Made by a program: the position numbers and the translations under genes | Shown: one piece after another, positions 1 through 8,297 of the stretch | How the letters are laid out: the number at the start of each line of letters is the position of its first letter | Position numbering within the stretch: the first letter of the stretch is position 1 | Origin: JAJFUG01 sp964473155 | GTDB lineage: Bacteria; Gemmatimonadota; Glassbacteria; GWA2-58-10 | Length of the DNA: 64,000 bases | Direction of reading: 5' to 3' | Assembly (NCBI GenBank): GCA_964473155.1 | Contig: CAYYNT010000010.1 | Span: forward strand, 1-64,000 | The notes under the pieces: model-generated | Seen by the model: only the letters and a program-made list of their open reading frames with translations | Database searches by the model: none | What the model was told of the DNA's origin: nothing

Positions 1-2
1 AG

Positions 3-641
3 GCGATGCAGGCGATCCACGGGGCCATCGACTACTGGTGCTGCCACACCGTGGGCTACGACATGGAAACCGTCAAAAAATACCGGGAGCTTGGAATCCG
101 GGATTGGGTATATGGGCCTTTGCTGTATGAGCGCAAGGAGAACAGCGGAGTGGGCAGCAGCACGTTCATCGACCTGGAGCCATCCAACGACCGGTTGATA
201 AGCTGGGCCTGCTGGAAATACCAGGCTCTCACCTGGTGCAGTTGGGGAATCGGAAGCCAGTGGCGCAAGGCCTGGTACTCACCCGAAACCTGGCATTTTG
301 CGGTGCGGACCAAAGACAAGCCGCTTGTCGAGCGCAGTTTCAACGGCAACGCGCTGCTGGTCTACGCGCCGGGGATTGTCCAGTCGGTGGATGTCCCCTG
401 CCCCTCGATCCGGCTGAAAAACATGCGCGACGGCGTGGAGGAATGGGAGATGCTGCGCACCCTGGCGGATATCGACGGGAACACGGAACGTGCGGACAGT
501 ATCGCCGGACGGCTGGTGAACAATCCGTTCGGCGAGCAGAGCATAGGGCGGTTCGATGTCTGGAACCACAACCCGCAGGACTGGGATGAGGCGCGGCTGG
601 CGCTGATCGAGGCAATCGAGAAGGCGGACAAGGGGCAGTGA
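3..641 (+). CDS. DUF4091-containing glycoside-hydrolase-like protein, C-terminal part
   Basis: The reading frame is already open at the window edge, so the gene is 5'-truncated and only the last ~212 residues are seen. The segment is tryptophan-rich (WACWKYQALTWCSWGIGSQW), and near the end has IRLKNMRDGVEEWEMLRTL, which resembles the closing motif of DUF4091 proteins ('RLE.LRDGIED.EYL'). These proteins are usually secreted TIM-barrel enzymes of polysaccharide-degrading bacteria. The substrate cannot be read from this part. A GC-rich hairpin follows the stop by about 30 nt. The family call rests on motif recognition only. Confidence 0.7.
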   Translation, partial: AMQAIHGAIDYWCCHTVGYDMETVKKYRELGIRDWVYGPLLYERKENSGVGSSTFIDLEPSNDRLISWACWKYQALTWCSWGIGSQWRKAWYSPETWHFAVRTKDKPLVERSFNGNALLVYAPGIVQSVDVPCPSIRLKNMRDGVEEWEMLRTLADIDGNTERADSIAGRLVNNPFGEQSIGRFDVWNHNPQDWDEARLALIEAIEKADKGQ

Positions 642-673
642 GGAAGGCGTTTCTATCCTGAATAAAACGGCAA

Positions 674-695
674 GGGCGGTCCCGCGGGGCCGCCC
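674..695 (+). terminator. GC-rich hairpin downstream of the DUF4091 gene
   Basis: GGGCGG (674-679) pairs with CCGCCC (690-695), with further pairing inside. It lies about 30 nt after the stop codon and has no clear U-tract, so it is either a weak terminator or a transcript-end stabiliser. Confidence 0.45.
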
Positions 696-794
696 AGATC
701 AAACAGGGTAGGCACAGTAGCCTAACCTTACAACACAGATATATTCTTAGTTCATCCTGCCATTCAATTTAAGGTTTGATTATCATATAATAAC

Positions 795-1235
795 CTATTT
801 AACCAGCTTTATAACTTCTAATATTCTTTCTCTCAATGTTGTTACCCCATTGTTTTTAACACCATCTATGATAAAATCTCTATACAATAAAAATCCCCAT
901 TTGTGTCCATCCGGGCAGCTATACTCTGCCCATGTTTTATCGAATATCTCCTTATTTTTACCACATAAATATCCACAAAATTCCATGGCTGCAACTTCTT
1001 GCTTGCGACGTTCAAGTGTCCAGTTTTCTATTTTATCATCACATAGTTTTATATTCTCATTGTCCATAACCCAAACAAGAAACTCTTGAAGAATATTTCT
1101 GAGTTTTTTTGCGGCACCTTCCTTTTGGTTCTTACGAACAAGCCGTATGGAAAACACGTAAGTTATTAAGCCTCCCAAAATAGTAAAAAAGGCCGGACTA
1201 ATAAGGTCAATAATAATATCTCCGATTTTAGCCAT
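795..1235 (-). CDS. Small hypothetical protein with an N-terminal membrane anchor
   Basis: A 146-residue protein I do not recognise. Residues ~8-30 (IDLISPAFFTILGGLITYVF) form one likely transmembrane segment. It is followed by a basic stretch (RLVRKNQKEGAAKKLR) and a soluble tail with four cysteines (KLCDD, FCGYLCG, YSCPDG). The start ATG has a GGGAGAG ribosome-binding site just upstream. The gene and its flanks are visibly AT-rich compared with the GC-rich neighbours on both sides, and a MITE-like element lies directly upstream. Both suggest recent acquisition. No partner gene is adjacent. Predicted topology would put the tail in the cytoplasm by the positive-inside rule. Confidence 0.6.
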   Translation of the reverse strand: MAKIGDIIIDLISPAFFTILGGLITYVFSIRLVRKNQKEGAAKKLRNILQEFLVWVMDNENIKLCDDKIENWTLERRKQEVAAMEFCGYLCGKNKEIFDKTWAEYSCPDGHKWGFLLYRDFIIDGVKNNGVTTLRERILEVIKLVK

Positions 1236-1274
1236 CTTACTCTCCCGATTAAAAAATGCTTATTGTCTATCTAT

Positions 1275-1467
1275 CCCGGATTATTCATAAGTTGTCGCAA
1301 CTCCCTTTCGAGGCGAGGCATGCCTCGCCCATGAAAGACTATTCGGACACGGTGCACCGTGTCCCTACACAAGGCTAACCGGCTTTATAAACAACAATTT
1401 AGTATCCCTTCGTGTGACTTCGTGGATGATTCTTCTTTGTATAAATCAAATTGGTGAATAATCCGGG
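1275..1467. mobile_element. MITE-like non-coding element with 13-bp perfect terminal inverted repeats
   Basis: CCCGGATTATTCA at 1275-1287 is exactly inverted at 1455-1467. The element is flanked on both sides by CTAT (1271-1274 and 1468-1471), a probable 4-bp target duplication. Inside are two perfect palindromes, one built on GGGCGAGGCA (about 1311-1330) and one on GGACACGGTG (about 1345-1364). No coding capacity is seen in its 193 bp, so it would need a transposase in trans. Confidence 0.7.
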
Positions 1468-1492
1468 CTATATGGTATTTTCTCTTTCTTTA

Positions 1493-3874
1493 TTATTTCA
1501 GCAGCACCATCTTGCGGACCTGCGAGAAGCCGCCCGCGTGCAGTCTGCAAAAATAGACTCCGCTTGGGGCGCGCTGCCCTGATGAATCGGTCCCGTCCCA
1601 GAACACCGAATAACTGCCGCCAACCTTTTCACTGTCCACAAGCCTCCGCACGAGTTTCCCGCGCAGGTCGAAAACCTCCAGACTGACCCGCTCACGGACG
1701 CCCTCCGGCACGCTGAACGAGATAATGGTCGAGGGATTGAAGGGGTTGGGGTAGTTCTGGCAAAGCTCGAACGCCCGCGGCAGGGAGGCGCTCTGCAAGC
1801 CGCCGCCCAGCGCATCCAGCAGCAAACCGGTCACCTCGGTCCCCAAACCGAGCGCCTGCACGTTCTCAACGAGCCAGCCACGCTCGGCGGGAGTAAGCGA
1901 TATGGAAAAGCTCTCCGGTTCGGCCGTGGCGAGCTGCGTTCCGGGGCGGTCGCCGCAGGCGCCGTCAAAAATGTCACGCACGAGCAGGCGAGTATCCTCC
2001 AGGCTGAACGCCCCATCGCCATTCAGGTCCAGGCTCGGGTCAGCGGGATTGCGGCGGGCCAGAAGCAACATGGACAGGATATCCAGCACGTTGGAGCGCC
2101 CATCGCCCGAATAATCGCAAGCGCGCCCGGAAAGCGATGTCTCCTCATCCACTCCTACGGCGCGCGGCCCGTAATGCGGCAGCGGACGGCCCAGTTCATA
2201 AGCTCCCAGGTCAGGGCCGCTGCCCGTATAGTTGTCGTTTACGTTAGGCAGCACCTGGCCATGGTCCACGGCGGCTGAACCCGCGGCAAGTCGGAGATCG
2301 GCGGGGGCGCGCTCAGGAAACGGCGGGCTGGGCCAGTCCGGGGTGCGGGCGAACACGTCCAGGCCCACCTGCACGCCGTGTTTCTCCCAGAACGAGGCGT
2401 TCAGTTCCTGAATGCTCCAGGCACGCAGGCCGTCAAACTTGGCCAGAAAAAACGACATTCCATAACTGCCCACGCCGTCGTAATCCACATCGCAGGTGGA
2501 GTCGGCGTTCTCGAACTCCACCGCCCGGCCATCGCCGCTGCCGTAGCCATAGAGGCCGAAAGTCCCGCCGCCAACGCCGCCAATGGCCAGGTTGTTGCGG
2601 AAATAGCAATAGGATGGGTTATGGATCACCCGCAGGCCGGAACCCACCTTGACCACCGTGTTGTGCAGGACCACATCCCCCTTGCTGTAGCGGGCCAGCT
2701 TGAACGGGCAGTCGATTATGTTGTACATCACGTTGCGGATGAAATAAGTCGGACCGCCCAGTCCGGGCTGCGAGCTGAGGCCCATGAAACAGTTGCTGAT
2801 ACGGTTGTCCATGATCCGGCAGTTGCCCTGGCAGAAATCCGCCTCGATCGCGTCATCCGCGCCCACGCGGATGTCGTTGTTGTATATGTCTATGCAGTAC
2901 TGGCTGTTGACGTCGTTGTCCTCCATGGTGCTGATACAGTCGCGGTAACCGCTGACATAGTTGTAGCAGATGACGTTGCCCGGCCCGGTGAGCTGGATGC
3001 CCTCACCCACGTTGGCCCCGCTGGAGCCCAGGCTGGCCTCGACCCAGGGGACTGTGGAGATGACTGTATTGTCGGCGACATAGCAGTTGCGCGCCGGACG
3101 GTTGACATTGTCAGCCGTGATGCCATAGACCGCGTTGATCCGGCAGTGACGCACTACCACACCCTCGGTGCTGCCCAGGTCTACTACTCCCCTGTTCGAG
3201 ACAATCCCGTTGACCGTCACGTTTTCCAGGATCACGTACTTACATCCGCGCAACGAAAAAGAACTGAACACGGATGCGGACGTGTCCACCCGTGTGCCGC
3301 GGATTGTGATCGGCTTTTCCAGAGTTCCGCTTGACACAACCTTTCCTTCTCCGTAATTACCCGGCGCAAGGACTATAACGTCCCCCGGCCGAGCCGCGCT
3401 CACCACGGAGCTGAATGTCGCCATGGTGGCGGCCTTCACCACCGAGTCCGCCGGGGCATGCGGCACACGGCGTGTGGTGGCGGTAACCGTGCGCTCCTCC
3501 GCCCCGCCGTCCGGGTCGGACAGGCGCAGCCGGATCTCGTACTCCGTGCCGGGGCGCAGTCCGAATACGCTACCCGACAGCTTGTTCTTCCAGGTGAAAA
3601 GAACACTGGAGTCCATGCTGCGCCCGGCCGGGATACGGCGCAGCGGAAGGCCCGGCCGCCATTCGGAGGTCCCGGCCTGACGGTACTCGACCGAGGCAGT
3701 GCAGTTGAGGTTGTCATCTCCTGTCAATTCCCACTCCACGGCCAGGTTTGTGATGGTCGGGTATGGAGTGGCCAGTGTTCCTGGTATTACGCTGTTCGCG
3801 GCCCAAAGGACTGACCTGATTCCTAAGCATAGGACCAGCGCCATGAAAAGCCTGCTTTCGATCCTCAACTGCAT
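1493..3874 (-). CDS. Secreted right-handed beta-helix protein with dockerin-like module and type IX sorting domain
   Basis: A 793-residue exported protein. A signal peptide (~1-25, cut near LWAA) is followed by a fibronectin-III-like region (~40-135). A parallel beta-helix (~150-480) carries the alternating N/V/I ladder typical of polysaccharide lyase or pectate-lyase-like folds (for example NVTVNG, VVVRHCRIN, CYVADNTVIS). A dockerin type I-like pair of calcium loops (DYSGDGRSN and DLNGDGAFS, ~587-635) comes next. The last 92 residues (702-793) start at FELCQNYPNPFNPS and form a FlgD-Ig/type IX secretion C-terminal domain ending in VRKMVLLK. The likely role is an outer-surface or secreted glycan-active enzyme; the substrate is unknown. 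A purine-rich AAAGGAAA site precedes the ATG. Confidence 0.85.
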   Translation of the reverse strand: MQLRIESRLFMALVLCLGIRSVLWAANSVIPGTLATPYPTITNLAVEWELTGDDNLNCTASVEYRQAGTSEWRPGLPLRRIPAGRSMDSSVLFTWKNKLSGSVFGLRPGTEYEIRLRLSDPDGGAEERTVTATTRRVPHAPADSVVKAATMATFSSVVSAARPGDVIVLAPGNYGEGKVVSSGTLEKPITIRGTRVDTSASVFSSFSLRGCKYVILENVTVNGIVSNRGVVDLGSTEGVVVRHCRINAVYGITADNVNRPARNCYVADNTVISTVPWVEASLGSSGANVGEGIQLTGPGNVICYNYVSGYRDCISTMEDNDVNSQYCIDIYNNDIRVGADDAIEADFCQGNCRIMDNRISNCFMGLSSQPGLGGPTYFIRNVMYNIIDCPFKLARYSKGDVVLHNTVVKVGSGLRVIHNPSYCYFRNNLAIGGVGGGTFGLYGYGSGDGRAVEFENADSTCDVDYDGVGSYGMSFFLAKFDGLRAWSIQELNASFWEKHGVQVGLDVFARTPDWPSPPFPERAPADLRLAAGSAAVDHGQVLPNVNDNYTGSGPDLGAYELGRPLPHYGPRAVGVDEETSLSGRACDYSGDGRSNVLDILSMLLLARRNPADPSLDLNGDGAFSLEDTRLLVRDIFDGACGDRPGTQLATAEPESFSISLTPAERGWLVENVQALGLGTEVTGLLLDALGGGLQSASLPRAFELCQNYPNPFNPSTIISFSVPEGVRERVSLEVFDLRGKLVRRLVDSEKVGGSYSVFWDGTDSSGQRAPSGVYFCRLHAGGFSQVRKMVLLK

Positions 3875-3995
3875 CTTTGTTTCCTTTCAGCTTTTAGCCG
3901 CCAGGGCAGTTTGGTCTCCAGATTTTTGCCATCAGTCAGAGTCTCACATTTCAAATAACGCCGAATCATAAACCGGTCAAGTGTAATCAGAACGC

Positions 3996-5636
3996 TCAAT
4001 GTGTTTTCTTTTCCGCCCCGCCGGTTTTCAGCTTACGCCAGAGAGTGGAATAACCGATTCCAAGAATGGCGGCCGCCCGGCTCTGGTTGCCTCCGGCAAG
4101 TTCGAGCACGTGGTTGATGTAATCGCGCTCCACCTGCTCCAGGCTCTGAGCCTGGTCGAGGCCGCCCCGGAACTGACGCACAATCTGGGAGTGGAGAATC
4201 TGGGGCGGAAGGTTTTCAGGCAGGACTGTCCCTTCGCGCGAAAGCACGGCGGCCCGCTCGATTGCGTTTTCCAGCTCACGCACGTTGCCCGGCCAGTCGT
4301 AGGCCTGAAGGTAATCCAGGCAGCGGGCGTCCAGGCGCAGTTTCGGCAGCTTCAAACGCCGGGACAGACGCTCGACGAAATAACGGGCCAGCGGCAGGAT
4401 ATCCTCGCGCCGGGCGCGCAGCGGCGGCACCTCGATCTCGATCACACCCAGACGGTAGTACAGGTCTTCGCGGAATGTCCCCTCCGCGATCATCGAACGA
4501 AGGTCCCGGTTGGTGGCGGCGATCACACGGATATCCACCTTGCGCGGCTTGCGTTCCCCAAGGCGCATGATCTCGCGTTCCTGAAGCACCCGCAGAATTT
4601 TAAGCTGCATGGCGGCCGTGATGTCGCCTATCTCGTCCAGGAAGATAGTGCCTTTTTCGGCCTGTTCGAACAGGCCGATCTGGTCACGGATAGCGCCGGT
4701 GAACGACCCGGCCCGGTGCCCGAACAGCTCGCTTTCCAGCAGGTTCTCGGGCAATGCGCCGCAGTTGACCGCCACGAACTGGTTGTCGGAGCGCGTGCTG
4801 TTCTCGTGGATATGGCGGGCCAGGACCTCTTTGCCGGTGCCTGTCTCGCCGGTGATCAGCACCGAGCTGTCGAAACGCGCGATACGGTTGGCCAGCTCCA
4901 GCACCCGGCGGAACGACTCGCTGTGCACCTCGATCACCAGCCGCCGGCTCTCGCGGCGCAGAATGTCGAGACGGTGGCGCTCGCGCTCCAGCTCAAGCGT
5001 CTTGCGGCGCAACTCGGCGGTGAGGGCGTTGACTTTGCCGTAAATGTCCTCGGCCTGGAAATACGCCAGATGCGGGACCAGTTCCTCGCCCCAGGACTCG
5101 ACATCCCGCCCCAGCGCCCGGCAGGCTTTATCCCCGCGGGCCGCGCAGCGCTGCTCGATGAAATACACCTCCCCGCCCATCACAAAACTGGCGTATCCGC
5201 TGGCGTAGCCGGTCAGAATCCAGCAGGCCGGGTTGCCGGACAGCTTCCCGTTCTCGGCGGAAGGCTCGGCTTCCGGGCTGTCGTGCCAGGTCAGCTCCAT
5301 TTCCAGCGTCCCGCGCGGCTCATCCAGCTCGATCCGGTTGACCGCGGCCCTGGCCACGCCCTGGATGGTTAACATGCGCGGACCGGCTTTCAGCCATTCC
5401 ACCTTGTCATCCCAGGTGAACACGCGCGTCATGGCCGCGGCATCTGCATAACCCCAGGCGAATCCGTAACGCACCAGGATTCGCCGCGCCTGCTCCGGAC
5501 CGACCATTACGAACAAGTCCCGCCTTAACTGCGTGAACGCGTTGATGTCGTGGAGGACAAGGCGGCGGCCCTGAAGGCTCAGGCGCCCGTCACCGAACTC
5601 CACCAGTTCGTTCAGTCTCAGATTTTCAGCTTTCAT
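3996..5636 (-). CDS. XylR/DmpR-type sigma-54-dependent transcriptional activator
   Basis: A 546-residue enhancer-binding protein. The N-terminal part (~1-185) matches the XylR_N and V4R effector-sensing pair, with a cysteine-rich V4R end (EQRCAARGDKACRALG, ~161-176). A linker helix (~200-235) leads to an AAA+ domain with Walker A GETGTGKE (263-270), the sigma-54 contact loop as GSFTGA (310-315; usually GAFTGA) and Walker B TIFLDEIGD. A Fis-type helix-turn-helix with the AAxLGIGYSTLWRKLK pattern closes the protein. XylR relatives bind aromatic or other small ligands through V4R; the ligand here is unknown. It is transcribed divergently from the M20/acetate kinase operon, whose promoter is of the sigma-54 class, so that operon is its likely target. 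AAGGAGAG precedes the ATG. Confidence 0.92.
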   Translation of the reverse strand: MKAENLRLNELVEFGDGRLSLQGRRLVLHDINAFTQLRRDLFVMVGPEQARRILVRYGFAWGYADAAAMTRVFTWDDKVEWLKAGPRMLTIQGVARAAVNRIELDEPRGTLEMELTWHDSPEAEPSAENGKLSGNPACWILTGYASGYASFVMGGEVYFIEQRCAARGDKACRALGRDVESWGEELVPHLAYFQAEDIYGKVNALTAELRRKTLELERERHRLDILRRESRRLVIEVHSESFRRVLELANRIARFDSSVLITGETGTGKEVLARHIHENSTRSDNQFVAVNCGALPENLLESELFGHRAGSFTGAIRDQIGLFEQAEKGTIFLDEIGDITAAMQLKILRVLQEREIMRLGERKPRKVDIRVIAATNRDLRSMIAEGTFREDLYYRLGVIEIEVPPLRARREDILPLARYFVERLSRRLKLPKLRLDARCLDYLQAYDWPGNVRELENAIERAAVLSREGTVLPENLPPQILHSQIVRQFRGGLDQAQSLEQVERDYINHVLELAGGNQSRAAAILGIGYSTLWRKLKTGGAEKKTH

Positions 5637-5652
5637 TCAACTCTCCTTCATA

Positions 5653-5672
5653 TTGAAATGATACTATTTCAA
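5653..5672. promoter_or_regulatory. Palindromic candidate upstream activator site for the XylR-like regulator
   Basis: TTGAAAT (5653-5659) and ATTTCAA (5666-5672) form a perfect inverted repeat with a 6-nt spacer. It lies 16 bp upstream of the regulator's own start and about 85 bp upstream of the -24 element of the divergent operon. That is the usual place for an enhancer of a sigma-54 activator and would also allow autoregulation. Protein binding is inferred. Confidence 0.6.
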
Positions 5673-5757
5673 TTTAAAATAGTCCGTTCATTTTGTAAAG
5701 CCCCACATTATTAGCCATGTCTTTGATTATCATTGCTTTGTCATCCATCGGACTTTA

Positions 5758-5773
5758 TGGCACACGCATTGCT
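5758..5773 (+). promoter_or_regulatory. Sigma-54 (-24/-12) promoter of the M20 peptidase/acetate kinase operon
   Basis: TGGCAC (5758-5763), five bases, then TTGCT (5769-5773). The GG and GC dinucleotides are exactly 10 bases apart, as RpoN requires. The start codon of the downstream gene is at 5820, leaving a leader of roughly 35 nt. It lies beside a divergent sigma-54 activator gene. Confidence 0.88.
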
Positions 5774-5819
5774 TTCATTTCAGACGTCCCATCACTGACA
5801 ACCTCAACAGGAGACAACG

Positions 5820-7061
5820 ATGTACAGCATACTCAGGGACCAGATGGAAGGCGTCAAGAAGGAAGTTATCGATTTCACCCGCGAGCTTGTCCGCACTCCC
5901 AGCGAAAGTCTGAATGAATCCGGGGCTGCCGCCCTGGTGGAAAAGAAGATGAAAGACCTGGGCTATCACAAGGTCCTGCGCGATGATTTTGGCAACGTGA
6001 TCGGCGTGCTCTACGGCCGGGAGTCCGAACCCACCCTGCTTCTCGAAAGCCACCTGGACACGGTGGAAGCCGATTCCGCAGAGAACTGGAAACATGGAGC
6101 TTTCAGCGGCGAACTTCACGAAAACCGCATCTATGGGCTTGGCGCATCGGACTGCAAGGGCGGCCTGGCCGCTCAGATTTACGCCGGGGCGCTGATCGAG
6201 CGCAGCCTTCTGCCCCTGCGCGGCAACCTGGTGGTGGCTGCCACCGTGGCCGAGCAGAACGGCGTGAGCGTTGGCCTTCAGGTGCTCATGGAACGCACTC
6301 TGCCCGAGCTTGGACTCAAGCCGTCCTGGGCGATCCTGGGCGAGCCTACCGGCCTGGGCCTGTATTACGGGCATGACGGCTGGCTGGAGCTTGAGATACG
6401 GATCGAGGGGGCCAATCCTTTCCATGTCGATGACGCTGTCCGGGCAATTTACAACGATCTGACCGTGAACCTCGCCTCAAGGCGCGCCGCCGCGGAGACC
6501 CCGGAAGAGATGAGCGTACGCTTCCCGCGTTTCGAGAACCCGGTTGACTATCGCGGTGTGCGCCGCGGCAGCATCCAGCTCCAGCGCCGTGTGACCTGTG
6601 AGGAGAACGCCCAGGCTGTGATCGGCCAGCTCAAGCACCAGATGGCCGTGTTAACCCAGCCGGTTCGCGAGGTGGCGGTCGAGGTGGCGGTACGCCAGGA
6701 AGTGCAGCGCCTCTACAACGGCAAGAACGCCGTTGTGCAGCGTTCGCAGCATGCCTGGAGCACCGACCCGTTCCACCCGCTGGTCGAGCGCTCCCGTCAG
6801 GCTCTTGCAGCCGCCGGCTGCAAATCCGAGCCGGGGAAGTGGAAAATGCAGCGCCTGGGCATGGGAACAGCCGGCGGGACGCTTGTAGCCCGCTACGGAG
6901 TGCCGACAGTGGGCTACGGCCCCGGGAAAGAGGAGGCCGCGCACGCCGTTGATGAATACGTGGAAGTCAACGCCCTGCTGGAATCCGTAATGGGCGGGGC
7001 CTCGATTGCACACAGCCTTATCGGCATCCCGGTTTACGGCTGGACCTCGGATGAGATTTAG
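5820..7061 (+). CDS. M20 family metallopeptidase/deacylase (YgeY- or DapE/ArgE-like)
   Basis: A 413-residue cytoplasmic amidohydrolase-type enzyme of the M20 fold. Seen are the first metal ligand in ESHLDTVE (H78, with D80), the bridging aspartate in GLGASDCKGG (D111) and a late histidine in AAHAVDEYVEV. The catalytic EE pair of the family reads AEQN here (E145, Q146), so the second glutamate, normally a metal ligand, is a glutamine. M20 enzymes cleave amide bonds of dipeptides or N-acyl and N-carbamoyl amino acids; the substrate cannot be told. It is the first gene behind the sigma-54 promoter and lies 14 bp before the acetate kinase gene. One possibility is that it releases an acyl group that the kinases handle, but this is inference. 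Confidence 0.82.
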   Translation: MYSILRDQMEGVKKEVIDFTRELVRTPSESLNESGAAALVEKKMKDLGYHKVLRDDFGNVIGVLYGRESEPTLLLESHLDTVEADSAENWKHGAFSGELHENRIYGLGASDCKGGLAAQIYAGALIERSLLPLRGNLVVAATVAEQNGVSVGLQVLMERTLPELGLKPSWAILGEPTGLGLYYGHDGWLELEIRIEGANPFHVDDAVRAIYNDLTVNLASRRAAAETPEEMSVRFPRFENPVDYRGVRRGSIQLQRRVTCEENAQAVIGQLKHQMAVLTQPVREVAVEVAVRQEVQRLYNGKNAVVQRSQHAWSTDPFHPLVERSRQALAAAGCKSEPGKWKMQRLGMGTAGGTLVARYGVPTVGYGPGKEEAAHAVDEYVEVNALLESVMGGASIAHSLIGIPVYGWTSDEI

Positions 7062-7075
7062 GACTGGAGAGTGAA

Positions 7076-8296
7076 ATGAAAATCCTTGTGCTCAACTGCG
7101 GCAGTTCCTCGCTGAAATACCGCCTGATAGATATGCCCTCGGAACTGGAGCTGGCCGGGGGCGAGGCCCAGCGTATCGGTCCGCCGACCGCCGAACCATC
7201 ACGAATCATCCACCGTGGCGACAGGCTCAAGTTCGAGCAGGTCATCCCGATGGCCGATCACTCGGAGGCTTTCCGCCAGGTGATCCGGCTTCTTGACGAG
7301 ACAGGCCAGGGACTGCCGGATGCGCTGGGCCACCGTCTGGTGCACGGCGGCGATCTGTTCGAGACTGTCAGCCTGCTGACACCGGAGATGACCGGCCGAC
7401 TGGATGAACTGGCGGGACTGGCCCCGATCCATAATCCGCCGACAATCGCCCTGATCAAATCCTGCGCCCGGCTGTACCCGGACCTGCCTCAGGTTCTGGT
7501 CCCGGATACGGCCTTCCATGCCGGTATACCGGATTACGCCGCGGATTACGCTCTGCCGCGCGAGCTGGCCGGATCGCTGGGGTTACGCAAGTACGGCTTT
7601 CATGGTATCAGTCACGGGTATGTGACCGCCGAGGCGGCCCGGTTGCTGGAAACGCCGCTCGAAAGCTTCAATGCGGTGAGCTGTCACCTCGGTAGCGGCG
7701 GAGCAAGCCTGTGCGCCGTACGCGGGGGACGCTCGGTGGACAACACCATGGGCTTTTCACCCTTGCAGGGCCTGGTGATGAGCACGCGCTGCGGCGATCT
7801 CGACCCGGCTGTCACCCTGCGCCTGATCGAACGCTCGGGCGGCGACTGCGAGACAGTGGAAAAAATTCTGAACCGGAAAAGCGGAGTGCTCGGATTGAGC
7901 GGGATAAGCGCCGACATCCGGGACGTGCTGGCGGGACTGGAGAAGGATGGTCCCGCTGGTCCGGAAATAATCCTGGCGGCCCAGGTGTATCTGTGGCGGC
8001 TGCGTAAATACCTGGGCGCATACCTTCTGGCCGCCGGTGACTGCCAGGCGGTCATTTTCACCGACACAATCGGCGAGACCGTCCCCCTGGTGCGCTGGTC
8101 CGCCTGCGCGGACATGCGCTGCTTCGGCCTGCAGATCGACCCCCGGAAAAACATTAAACCCGGACTTCTTCCGGCGGACATATCTGAACCCGAAAGCCCC
8201 GTCCGAATCCTGGTCATCGCGACAAACGAGGAACTGGCAATCGCCCGTTGCGCCTGGAGCACGCTGTGCCTTCAGACCACGCGCAAGGAGTCATGA
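7076..8296 (+). CDS. ackA: Acetate kinase
   Basis: A 406-residue ASKHA-fold kinase interconverting acetate + ATP and acetyl phosphate + ADP. The N-terminal phosphate loop LVLNCGSSSLKY keeps N7, S10, S12 and K14. GHRLVHGG holds the substrate arginine and PDTAFH the catalytic aspartate. YGFHGISHGYV, STRCGDLDP and, near the end, TNEELAIAR (the conserved glutamate) complete the site. The usual HLGNG is HLGSG, and the usual GGIGEN is DTIGET, so two nucleotide-site positions differ from the standard. It is the second gene of the sigma-54 operon, with GAGAG before its ATG. The next gene starts one base after its stop. No phosphotransacetylase is seen nearby. Confidence 0.9.
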   Translation: MKILVLNCGSSSLKYRLIDMPSELELAGGEAQRIGPPTAEPSRIIHRGDRLKFEQVIPMADHSEAFRQVIRLLDETGQGLPDALGHRLVHGGDLFETVSLLTPEMTGRLDELAGLAPIHNPPTIALIKSCARLYPDLPQVLVPDTAFHAGIPDYAADYALPRELAGSLGLRKYGFHGISHGYVTAEAARLLETPLESFNAVSCHLGSGGASLCAVRGGRSVDNTMGFSPLQGLVMSTRCGDLDPAVTLRLIERSGGDCETVEKILNRKSGVLGLSGISADIRDVLAGLEKDGPAGPEIILAAQVYLWRLRKYLGAYLLAAGDCQAVIFTDTIGETVPLVRWSACADMRCFGLQIDPRKNIKPGLLPADISEPESPVRILVIATNEELAIARCAWSTLCLQTTRKES

Positions 8297-8297
8297 A

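Noticed and set aside
2378..3334. A 318-codon open frame antisense to the beta-helix gene
   Set aside because: Its valine/alanine/histidine-rich composition and lack of any start signal show it is the mirror of the repeated beta-helix codons.
3999..5372. A 457-codon open frame antisense to the sigma-54 activator
   Set aside because: It is a shadow frame; the opposite strand has all expected activator motifs and a ribosome-binding site.
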